Part shown: positions 16,442 through 23,218 of the stretch, in pieces | Layout: every line of letters begins with the position of its first letter | Position numbering within the stretch: the stretch's first letter is position 1 | Origin: Dokdonella_A sp046347015 | Lineage (GTDB): Bacteria > Pseudomonadota > Gammaproteobacteria > Xanthomonadales > Rhodanobacteraceae | Length of the DNA: 40,240 nt | Assembly: GCA_046347015.1 (NCBI GenBank) | Contig: JAXMHA010000027.1 | Coordinates: forward strand, 1-40,240 | Direction: 5' to 3' | Made by a program: the position numbers and the translations under genes | Notes under the pieces: model-generated | Told to the model about the DNA's origin: nothing | The model's database searches: none | Seen by the model: only the letters and a program-made list of their open reading frames with translations

Positions 16442-17779
16442 ATGACCAGTTGCGTCGAAGCGCAGGAACGGATGGATACTTTCGAGGCCGAGGTCAGCGC
16501 CCTGAGCCACGATGGCCGCGGCATTGCCCGGGTCTCCGGCAAGGCGGTTTTCGTCGCGGGGGTGTTGCCGGGCGAACGGGCGCGCCTGCGCACCACGCGC
16601 CGGCATCGGCAGTACGATGAAGCGGCACTGGTGGAACTCCTGGACCAGTCGCCGGATCGGGTCGAACCGCGCTGCCCGCACTTCGGCACTTGCGGCGGCT
16701 GTACGCTGCAGCACCTCGCGCCGCGCGCGCAATTGGCGGCGAAGCAGCGGGTGCTGGCCGACAACCTCGAGCGGATCGGCAAGCTCAAGCCCCGGCACTG
16801 GCTCGAGCCAGTCACCGGCTCCGAATGGGGCTATCGCCGCAAGGGCCGCTTGTCGGTCAAGTGGGTCGAAAAAAAGGGCAGGGTGCTGGTCGGATTCAGG
16901 GAACGCGACCCACGGTATGTCGCCGACTTGTCGGTATGCCACACGCTGGTTCCGGAAGTCGGCAACCGGATCCGTGAACTTGCCGCGCTGTTGGGTTCGC
17001 TCGAAGCGCGGGCATCCATCCCGCAGATCGAAATTGCTGCCAGTGACGACGTCATCGCGTTGACGTTTCGCCACTTGCAGCCGCTGGGCGAGTCCGACCG
17101 CGCGGCCCTGCTCGAATTCGGCCGCAGTCGGAACCTGGCGATCCTGCTGCAGCCGGGCGGTGCCGACAGCGTGGTGCCGTTGTGGCCGGGATCGCTGCGA
17201 CTTGCATACACGATCGCCGGGCAGGGCGTCGAACTCGAATTCGAGCCGCTCGATTTCATCCAGGTCAACGGCGGGGTGAACGCGAAGATGGTGGCGCTCG
17301 CGATCGAGTTGCTGGCCGTCGATCCCGGCGACCGCGTGCTCGACCTCTTCTGTGGCATCGGCAATTTCACGCTGCCTTTGGCGCGCCTCGCCGCCGACGT
17401 CACCGGGGTCGAAGGGGAAGTTGCCTTGGTTGCGCGCGCCCGAGCCAACGCTGCCCGCAATGGCATCGACAACGCCCGGTTCCACGCGGCCGATCTTGCC
17501 ACCGACCAACGGGCCTCCGCGTGGGCGCAGCAACCGTACGACCGCATCCTGCTCGACCCACCGCGCTCCGGCGCCGCGGCCGTTCTCGATTGCGTGGCCG
17601 GAGACGCCGTCAAACGCATCGTGTACGTGTCGTGCCATCCGGCCGCGCTGGCGCGCGACGCCGGGGAACTCGTCGCTCGATACGGTTTCGTGCTCGACGC
17701 CGCCGGCATCCTCGACATGTTCCCCCACACGGCGCACGTCGAGTCGGTCGCGTCGTTTATCCGTGCGGGGGATGGTTGA
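16442..17779 (+). CDS. rlmD: 23S rRNA (uracil-1939-C5)-methyltransferase RlmD
   Basis: The protein has 445 residues: an N-terminal TRAM domain (EAEVSALSHDGRGIARVSGK), an iron-sulfur cluster site (CPHFGTCGGC plus the later Cys in LSVCHTLV), and a C-terminal SAM-dependent methyltransferase. The latter has DLFCGIGNFTLPLA, LLDPPRSGA and the catalytic Cys in VYVSCHPAALARD. Family members usually read SCNPATLARD, so an Asn-to-His change lies next to the nucleophile. It methylates U1939 of 23S rRNA. The start is uncertain: 16442 has no clear ribosome site, and an internal ATG at 16472 has AGGAA rather close upstream. Confidence 0.94.
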   Translation: MTSCVEAQERMDTFEAEVSALSHDGRGIARVSGKAVFVAGVLPGERARLRTTRRHRQYDEAALVELLDQSPDRVEPRCPHFGTCGGCTLQHLAPRAQLAAKQRVLADNLERIGKLKPRHWLEPVTGSEWGYRRKGRLSVKWVEKKGRVLVGFRERDPRYVADLSVCHTLVPEVGNRIRELAALLGSLEARASIPQIEIAASDDVIALTFRHLQPLGESDRAALLEFGRSRNLAILLQPGGADSVVPLWPGSLRLAYTIAGQGVELEFEPLDFIQVNGGVNAKMVALAIELLAVDPGDRVLDLFCGIGNFTLPLARLAADVTGVEGEVALVARARANAARNGIDNARFHAADLATDQRASAWAQQPYDRILLDPPRSGAAAVLDCVAGDAVKRIVYVSCHPAALARDAGELVARYGFVLDAAGILDMFPHTAHVESVASFIRAGDG

Positions 17780-17878
17780 AATGGTGCGGACGCCAGGGAC
17801 ACGCGGAGCGCGCTGCAACCAGGCTTGGCGGCGTCGTGGGCGTCAAGCCGTGGTTGCCGGCAAAACGGGAGCTTGGCT

Positions 17879-18883
17879 GTGTTGATCATCGGGCTTACGG
17901 GACGCAGCCTTGCCGATGCGGACCGGCGCGCGCTCGCATCGCCGCGGGTTTCGGGTGTGATCCTGTTCTCCCGCAACGTCGTCGATCGGGATCAGGCGGG
18001 CGGGTTGGTCGAGGCGATTCGCGCCGAGCGGCCCGGAGCTTTCCTGGTGACGATCGACCAGGAGGGCGGCCCGGTGCAGCGGCTGCGCAAAGGCTACACG
18101 GCGTTGCCGGCGCTGGCGCGGATCGGCGCGGTCCACGACCACGATGCCAACGCGGCGCGCGCTCTCGCCGAAGACCACGCGTGGGTCATGGCGAGTGAAC
18201 TGCGGGCGACCGGCATCGACCTCAGTTTCGCGCCGGTGGCGGACCTCGCGCGCGGCAACCGCGCGATCGGTGAACGTGCATTCCATTCCGACCCGGGCGT
18301 CGTGTCGGATCTGGTGATGGCGTACCTGCGCGGCATGCGCCTCGCCGGAATGGCCGGTACGCTGAAGCACTTTCCCGGGCACGGTTCGACTGTCGAAGAT
18401 ACCCATTGCAGTGCAGCGATCGACCGGCGGTCATTGGCCGACATTCGCACGCATGACCTCGTACCGTTTGCCGGCGGCATCGCGGCCGGCGCCGAAGCCG
18501 TCATGATGGCGCATGTGACGTATCCGGCCTGCGATCCGCTGCCGGCGGGATACTCGGAACGGTGGATCGGCGAAATATTGCGCGGCGAACTCGGCTTTCG
18601 CGGCATCGTCATCGGCGATGACATCGGCATGGCCGCCGCCGGCGTGGTCGGTGGCATCGATGCGCGTGTGGATGCGCATCGCCGCGCGGGGTGCGACCTG
18701 GTCCTTGCGTGTGGCGCCGAGACCGTGGCTTCGGCGATTGCGGCGTGCGCCGGATTTCCGCCATGTGCGCCTGACCGCATTGCCGCCCTGGCGGGCTGCG
18801 TTGCCCCGACGTGGCGCGAACTCGAAGGGAATCCCCGATATGCGGTCCTCTCCGGACGGGTGCGCGGAGTCGATCGCGTATAG
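17879..18883 (+). CDS. nagZ: Beta-N-acetylhexosaminidase NagZ, peptidoglycan recycling
   Basis: This 334-residue glycoside hydrolase family 3 enzyme has FSRNVVD, IDQEGGPVQRL, KHFPGHGSTVEDTH (the catalytic Asp/His loop) and GDDIGM with the nucleophile Asp. It releases GlcNAc from GlcNAc-anhydro-muropeptides in the cytoplasm. The usual SDDLSM is IGDDIGM here. I chose the GTG at 17879 because GGGAG lies seven bases upstream and the protein then begins MLIIGLTG, as in homologues; the frame extends to 17825 without likeness. nagZ adjacent to a methylthioinosine phosphorylase is also the arrangement in Pseudomonas. Confidence 0.93.
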   Translation: MLIIGLTGRSLADADRRALASPRVSGVILFSRNVVDRDQAGGLVEAIRAERPGAFLVTIDQEGGPVQRLRKGYTALPALARIGAVHDHDANAARALAEDHAWVMASELRATGIDLSFAPVADLARGNRAIGERAFHSDPGVVSDLVMAYLRGMRLAGMAGTLKHFPGHGSTVEDTHCSAAIDRRSLADIRTHDLVPFAGGIAAGAEAVMMAHVTYPACDPLPAGYSERWIGEILRGELGFRGIVIGDDIGMAAAGVVGGIDARVDAHRRAGCDLVLACGAETVASAIAACAGFPPCAPDRIAALAGCVAPTWRELEGNPRYAVLSGRVRGVDRV

Positions 18884-18917
18884 TGGCCTGCCCCGACGAC
18901 GCCGGATCACGCGCACG

Positions 18918-19466
18918 ATGAGCGACCTTGACGACTTCGCGGCCGTCCTCCGGCGAGCAGACCGCATCCACGACACCGCCGGGTTGACTCGCGCCATCAC
19001 GCGGATCGCGCGCGACATCGACGCCGAACTCGACGGGCGGTCGTGCCTTTTCGTCACCGTCATGCAGGGCGCGCTGGTCTTTGCCGGCCAACTCGCGACG
19101 GCCGTTCGCGCACCCCTCGAATTCGACTATGTGCATGCGACGCGGTATCGCGGCGCGACACACGGCGCCGAACTCGAGTGGAAGCACCGGCCGGAGCGGT
19201 CTGCTGCCGGACGCATCGTGTTGTTGGTCGACGACATCCTCGACGAGGGACATACCCTCGCCGAGATCCGCGACGCGTACCGGGACGGTGGCGCGGCGAA
19301 GGTCCTGATCGCGACACTGTGCGTCAAGCAGCATGACCGCAGAATCCCGGGCCTGGCCGCGGATTTCGCCGGCGTCGACGTTCCCGATCGTTACGTCTTC
19401 GGCTACGGAATGGATTATCACGAACAAGGACGGAACCTGCCCGCCATCTACGCGGTGGATGCGTGA
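18918..19466 (+). CDS. hpt: Hypoxanthine-guanine phosphoribosyltransferase
   Basis: This 182-residue purine phosphoribosyltransferase has the PRPP-binding loop LLVDDILDEGHTL near residue 100 and the C-terminal YGMDYHEQGRNLP, as in bacterial HGPRTs. It converts hypoxanthine or guanine plus PRPP to IMP or GMP. It lies 34 bases after nagZ. Its stop overlaps the GTG start of the methylthioinosine phosphorylase (GTGA), so its substrate hypoxanthine is the product of the overlapping gene's enzyme. The ATG at 18918 begins MSDLDDF; upstream in-frame sequence overlaps nagZ and is not used. Confidence 0.9.
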   Translation: MSDLDDFAAVLRRADRIHDTAGLTRAITRIARDIDAELDGRSCLFVTVMQGALVFAGQLATAVRAPLEFDYVHATRYRGATHGAELEWKHRPERSAAGRIVLLVDDILDEGHTLAEIRDAYRDGGAAKVLIATLCVKQHDRRIPGLAADFAGVDVPDRYVFGYGMDYHEQGRNLPAIYAVDA

Positions 19467-20206
19467 ATCCGCTGCTGGCAGTCATCGGCGGCACCGGCCT
19501 GTACCGGATTGATGCGCTCGCCGGCATGACGCGCCATGTCGTCGAGACACCGTGGGGCGCGCCATCGGATGCCATCGCCTGCGGGAACCTCGATGGCCGT
19601 CCGGTGGCATTCCTCGCCCGGCATGGCGAGCGGCACTCGATCGCGCCGGACCGGATCAACAATCGCGCGAATCTCTGGGCGCTCCAGGCACTCGGGGTAC
19701 GCCGGATCGTCGCCGTCAACGCCGTTGGCGGCATCCGTGCCGACTTGGCACCGCGCGCCGTCGTGGTGCCGGACCAGATCATCGACTACACATGGGGCAG
19801 GGATTCGACCTTCGGCGGCGACGCCGAAACCCCGGTTCGCCATATCGACTTTTCCGAACCGTACGATCCCGCGTTGCGCAGGGACCTGCTGTCGGCGGCC
19901 GAGGCCGCGGGGGTACCGGCGATCGACGGCGCGTGTTACGGCGCGACCCAAGGTCCGCGACTCGAGACGCGGGCCGAAATCGCCCGGATGCGGCGGGACG
20001 GCTGCGACCTGGTCGGGATGACGGGAATGCCGGAGGCGGCGCTGGCGCGCGAGCTGGGTTTGGCCTATGCATGCTTGGCATTGGTTGCGAACTGGGCCGC
20101 CGGTTGTGGGGGTACGGACGAGATTTCGCTGGATGAAGTCCACGCCAATCTCGCCGCGGCGACGGCCGCGATCGCACCGGTCATTCGCGGCTTGCGGATG
20201 GACTGA
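19463..20206 (+). CDS. S-methyl-5'-thioinosine phosphorylase (MTAP/PNP family)
   Basis: The protein has 247 residues. It has IGGTGLY, ARHGERHSIAPDRINNRANLW, NAVGGIR, GATQGPRLETRAEIARM and MTGMPEA, typical of the trimeric MTAP family. At the base-binding site true MTAPs have a TDYDCW-like acidic segment; here it is NWAAG, the pattern expected for 6-oxopurines. This points to methylthioinosine rather than methylthioadenosine, as described for the Pseudomonas aeruginosa enzyme next to nagZ. The reaction with phosphate gives hypoxanthine and 5-methylthioribose-1-phosphate. The start is GTG at 19463, overlapping the hpt stop. Confidence 0.88.
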   Translation: MNPLLAVIGGTGLYRIDALAGMTRHVVETPWGAPSDAIACGNLDGRPVAFLARHGERHSIAPDRINNRANLWALQALGVRRIVAVNAVGGIRADLAPRAVVVPDQIIDYTWGRDSTFGGDAETPVRHIDFSEPYDPALRRDLLSAAEAAGVPAIDGACYGATQGPRLETRAEIARMRRDGCDLVGMTGMPEAALARELGLAYACLALVANWAAGCGGTDEISLDEVHANLAAATAAIAPVIRGLRMD

Positions 20207-20257
20207 TCGGGGCGTCGGGAGGCCGGATTCGGGCCTGGCGGCGTGCTGCCCCGCGCC

Positions 20258-20288
20258 TTGATTTTTCCGGTTCGCCGATGTTTATATT
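20258..20288 (+). promoter_or_regulatory. Candidate promoter of the cold-shock gene
   Basis: TTGATT (20258-20263) and TATATT (20283-20288) are the best sigma70-like pair in the gap, but the 19-base spacer is long. The AT-rich patch stands out from its GC-rich surroundings. It would give an 80-base leader before the cold-shock start, a common feature of such genes. Confidence 0.35.
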
Positions 20289-20375
20289 GCGCCCCCGCGC
20301 CGCACGGTGCGTCCCGGACAGGCGATCCGGACCCACCTGCGTCTTGGCGCGCGGTCCAACACGAAGGGGTTTTCA

Positions 20376-20582
20376 ATGCGTACCGGTACCGTGAAATGGT
20401 TCAATGACGCGAAGGGGTTCGGATTCATTGCTCCGGAGGACGGCGGCGAGGACGTTTTCGTCCATTATTCCGCGATCAATTCCCAGGGCTTCCGTTCCCT
20501 GCAGCAAGGGCAAAAGGTCAATTTCGAGGTCGTGCAGGGTCCGAAGGGCTCGCAGGCTTCGGGCGTGCAGGTCGTGACCTGA
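20376..20582 (+). CDS. Cold-shock domain protein (CspA family)
   Basis: A 68-residue single cold-shock domain. It opens MRTGTVKWFNDAKGFGFIAP, with RNP1 (KGFGFI) and RNP2 (DVFVHY) both intact. Such proteins bind single-stranded RNA and melt mRNA structure in the cytoplasm. AAGGGG at 20364-20369, six bases before the ATG, fixes the start; the upstream in-frame extension from 20307 is leader. The gene is monocistronic, closed by a strong terminator at 20605-20637. Whether it is cold-induced or constitutive cannot be told from sequence. Confidence 0.95.
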   Translation: MRTGTVKWFNDAKGFGFIAPEDGGEDVFVHYSAINSQGFRSLQQGQKVNFEVVQGPKGSQASGVQVVT

Positions 20583-20604
20583 CTGCCACCGGAGCGTCGT
20601 TGCG

Positions 20605-20637
20605 AACGAAGCCCCGCCTGCGCGGGGCTTCGTTTTT
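20605..20637 (+). terminator. Rho-independent terminator of the cold-shock gene
   Basis: A 13-bp perfect stem (20605-20617 with 20622-20634) encloses a CTGC loop. The 3' arm ends in TT and runs on as a T tract to 20637. It lies 22 bases after the stop. Confidence 0.94.
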
Positions 20638-20811
20638 CCGGGCCGACGTGCCGTTTCCGCCGGCAAGCATGGAACCGGAGGCCAGTGGCGTGGTCGAACC
20701 GCGACTGGGTATCTTCCGGGGAAACCGGTTACGTGCGGCCCCCGCGGCCCTACGCGTCCAGTGGTCCCGTTACCAGTCCATTTCCCCGTGCAGCTCACGC
20801 AAGGAGTCTTC

Positions 20812-21405
20812 ATGTCAGTCATCCGATCGATTGCCCTGTCCGCGCTTGCATTGACCTTCGCACAAGCTTCCATTCCCTCCCGTGCGGCAGGTGTCGAATA
20901 CACCTTCGATCCGCACCACACGCAAGTGAACTTCAAATGGAACCATTTCGGATTTTCGAATCCGGAAGCATCGTTCGACCATGTCACCGGGAAGATCCTG
21001 TGGGACGCGGCGGATCCGACACAATCGAGCGTGACGGCGAAGATGGCCGTCGGCAGCGTGCATACGCATGTCCCGGCGCTCGACGAGAAGTTCGAATCGC
21101 CCGCGTTCTTCGATGCCTCGAAGTACCCCGACATCACGTTCCAGAGCACCAAGGTGGTTCGCGGGAGTGCCCCCGGCACGTTCATCGTCGATGGCAACCT
21201 GACAGTGCATGGGATCACGAAGCCGGTGCGGTTGGACGCGACGCTGAACAAGGTCGGGGAACACGGGATGTCGAAGAAGCCGGCAATCGGGTTCGACGCG
21301 TCCGCGACCCTCAAGCGTTCGGAGTTCGGCATCGACAAGCTGGTGCCGGGCGTGAGCGATGAGATCAGGGTCAAGATCACCGTCGAGGCGAACGCGAGCG
21401 GCTGA
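20812..21405 (+). CDS. YceI family periplasmic protein
   Basis: The protein has 197 residues. A signal peptide (IALSALALTFAQASIPSRAAG) is followed by a single YceI lipocalin-like beta-barrel: YTFDPHHTQVNFKWNHFGFSN at the start, then ESPAFFDASKYPDITFQSTKV and FIVDGNLTVHGITKPVRLD. YceI proteins bind isoprenoid-type lipids in the periplasm; a physiological role is not settled. AAGGAG at 20801-20806 fixes the ATG. The gene stands alone, with a 229-base upstream gap that holds the cold-shock terminator and no promoter I can support. Confidence 0.93.
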   Translation: MSVIRSIALSALALTFAQASIPSRAAGVEYTFDPHHTQVNFKWNHFGFSNPEASFDHVTGKILWDAADPTQSSVTAKMAVGSVHTHVPALDEKFESPAFFDASKYPDITFQSTKVVRGSAPGTFIVDGNLTVHGITKPVRLDATLNKVGEHGMSKKPAIGFDASATLKRSEFGIDKLVPGVSDEIRVKITVEANASG

Positions 21406-21455
21406 TTCCCACGCCCCGGTGCGGCGCGGCCGGTCCGTGGCATGCATTCCGGATC

Positions 21456-22220
21456 CTAGGTGGAAATCCAGCCGTGGAACGCCCACGCGAGCAACGCTGC
21501 GGTCGCGAGCGCGATCACGGCCCACGCGGTGACTTGGACATATCTCCGGCGCGACGGCTGGATGTCGCGTACGCGGGCGGCGGCTGCGAGGACGTAGCGG
21601 TCGAGGCGGCTTGCCGGATCGTACCGGGGCAGGCTGCGGTAGAGGGAGCCGATGCGCTTTCCGGGCGGCTCATCGGCCCCGGACGGCGGGCCTTCGCCGG
21701 GCGCGTGCAGTGCGTCGCCGACCTTGGCAAGCGCAGACGCGAGGCGCCGGCTCACCGTGTCGGCAGGAACGCGCGTTGCGATCGCGATGGCTGCGGCGTC
21801 GAGCCCGAACTCGAGTTGGAGCAGCAATGCGACACGCTGCGCGTCCGGCAGGCGTTCGATTGCAAGCTGGAGGGCGCGGCGGCTCGCGAACACGCCGGTT
21901 GGCGCCGGCGCCTCGTTCGGGCGTGGCGGGTAGCGATGGGACGGGAAGGGATGGCGGCGCGCGAGGCGCGTGAGGATGGCGACGCATGCGCCCGGCAGGA
22001 ACCAGCGCGGGAAGTCGGCAGTGCCGGTCGGGCGCCGCGTGGTAAAAGCCGCGAGCCACGCCCGCCGATAGACCTTGTCGGCGTCGGCGAACCGCCCGAA
22101 CGTATTCCACAGCAACGTGTAGACGGTGCCTCGATGGCGGCGGTACAACGCTTCGAACGCCAGCAGGTCACCCTTCTCCCAGGCCTGCAGCAGTTGCGTG
22201 TCGCTGCGATCGTCGGCCAT
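21456..22220 (-). CDS. Degenerate ECF sigma-like protein with C-terminal membrane anchor
   Basis: This protein has 254 residues. Residues 7-60 resemble sigma region 2 (QLLQAWEKGDLLAFEALYRR). Residues 118-168 resemble region 4, with AIERLPDAQRVALLLQLEFG and a helix-turn-helix ending in VPADTVSRRLASALAKV. Residues 180-222 form a Pro/Arg-rich linker containing LYRSLPRYDPASRLDRYVLA, a pattern I associate with anti-sigma or membrane proteins of xanthomonads. A single membrane helix follows at about 229-249, with a few residues beyond. No anti-sigma gene is adjacent. It may be a self-anchored sigma factor or a non-polymerase-binding relic. The start has GAGG about seven bases upstream. It follows the TPR-like gene on the same strand by 91 bases. 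Confidence 0.82.
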   Translation of the reverse strand: MADDRSDTQLLQAWEKGDLLAFEALYRRHRGTVYTLLWNTFGRFADADKVYRRAWLAAFTTRRPTGTADFPRWFLPGACVAILTRLARRHPFPSHRYPPRPNEAPAPTGVFASRRALQLAIERLPDAQRVALLLQLEFGLDAAAIAIATRVPADTVSRRLASALAKVGDALHAPGEGPPSGADEPPGKRIGSLYRSLPRYDPASRLDRYVLAAAARVRDIQPSRRRYVQVTAWAVIALATAALLAWAFHGWIST

Positions 22221-22235
22221 GCGGTAGCCTCAGCA

Positions 22236-22275
22236 GGACGCCGGAACCAGGGCGCGTGACTGCGATCCGGCGTCC
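22236..22275 (-). promoter_or_regulatory. Inverted repeat upstream of the sigma-like gene
   Basis: Two perfect 10-base arms (GGACGCCGGA at 22236-22245, TCCGGCGTCC at 22266-22275) are separated by 20 bases, lying just before the ribosome site of the sigma-like gene and after the TPR-like gene. No T tract follows. It could be an operator, an attenuator or a weak terminator. Confidence 0.4.
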
Positions 22276-22311
22276 GTCCCTCCTGCGGTTCCGTGGCTCA
22301 TGATGCCGCCC

Positions 22312-23148
22312 TCACGCGAGCTGGTCGCGAGCCCATTCGACGTCGAGGGCTTCCATCGCGTCGGCGGGCTTCAGCTTCGCGGCCTTGTCGAACGCCTCCG
22401 CCGCTTCGTCTTCGCGTTTGTCACCGGCGATCAACAGCAGCGCATTGCCGAATTCGATCCACGCGATCGGCGACTTCGGCGTCAACTTGAGTGCGGCCTT
22501 CAGCTCGGCTTCGGCGGCCGCCGCGGTGGCGCCGTAGGTCAGCTTCGCCAGCATGCCGCCGACCTTGCCGACGATCTCGGCGTGATAGACGCCGAGCGCG
22601 GTGTGGGCTTCGGCGTGCTTCGGTTCCCGTTTCAGCGCCGCGTCGAGCGAGGTGCGCACCTTGCCGGCAAGCCCCTGGGCGAGGGCCTTAGTGATCGACA
22701 GCGCCTGACTCAGGCGCCCCAACGCGAACGCGTGGCGATAGTGGCTGTTGGCAGCCTCCGGCAGCGCGTCGATGGCGGCTTCCGCGAGCTTGACCAGGGC
22801 CTCGTAGTGACGGATCCGGTCTACTTCGGACTTCACGAGGTAGGTCGCGTGGATGCCGCCGGCCTTGATGGCCACCGAGGCCCCGATCGGGCCCAGGTCC
22901 ACGCCGGCTTCGAACGCGGCGTGGAAATCGCCACGGTGGAATGCGCGCCAAGCCTCCTGTGAGCGTGTCGCGATTGTTTTCGCGTCCTTGCCGAGCCCGG
23001 GATGGGCCTTCAACGACGCCGCGATGTGCCGCTCATCCGGAAACGGCTCGCAGTCGCCCGCATGCAACGCCTTCCAGGCCTTTGCCAACTTGTCCCCGGC
23101 GTAGTCGAACGCGGGATCGGAATGCGGAAACGGTGCCCATGCGGCCAT
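22312..23148 (-). CDS. TPR-like repeat protein of unknown function
   Basis: This 278-residue protein has no signal peptide or membrane segment. It is Ala/Leu-rich and largely helical. The second half has two TPR-like units: TSLDAALKREPKHAEAHTAL around residue 180, and AELKAALKLTPKSPIAWIEF then EAFDKAAKLKPADAMEALDV near the end. The first half (WKALHAGDCEPFPDERHI, then SQEAWRAFHRGDFHAAFEAG) repeats a W-x-A/F-H-x-G-D pattern twice. I do not recognise a family name. TPR folds usually mediate protein contacts. AGGAGA upstream fixes the ATG at 23148. It is divergent from ligA (70-base gap) and lies upstream of the sigma-like gene. Confidence 0.85.
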   Translation of the reverse strand: MAAWAPFPHSDPAFDYAGDKLAKAWKALHAGDCEPFPDERHIAASLKAHPGLGKDAKTIATRSQEAWRAFHRGDFHAAFEAGVDLGPIGASVAIKAGGIHATYLVKSEVDRIRHYEALVKLAEAAIDALPEAANSHYRHAFALGRLSQALSITKALAQGLAGKVRTSLDAALKREPKHAEAHTALGVYHAEIVGKVGGMLAKLTYGATAAAAEAELKAALKLTPKSPIAWIEFGNALLLIAGDKREDEAAEAFDKAAKLKPADAMEALDVEWARDQLA

Positions 23149-23218
23149 GTGGGATCTCCTCGGGTTGCCGCATCCTGCCGCGCGCGGTGGCGTCCGGCAA
23201 GCGGGTAAGATTCCCCGC

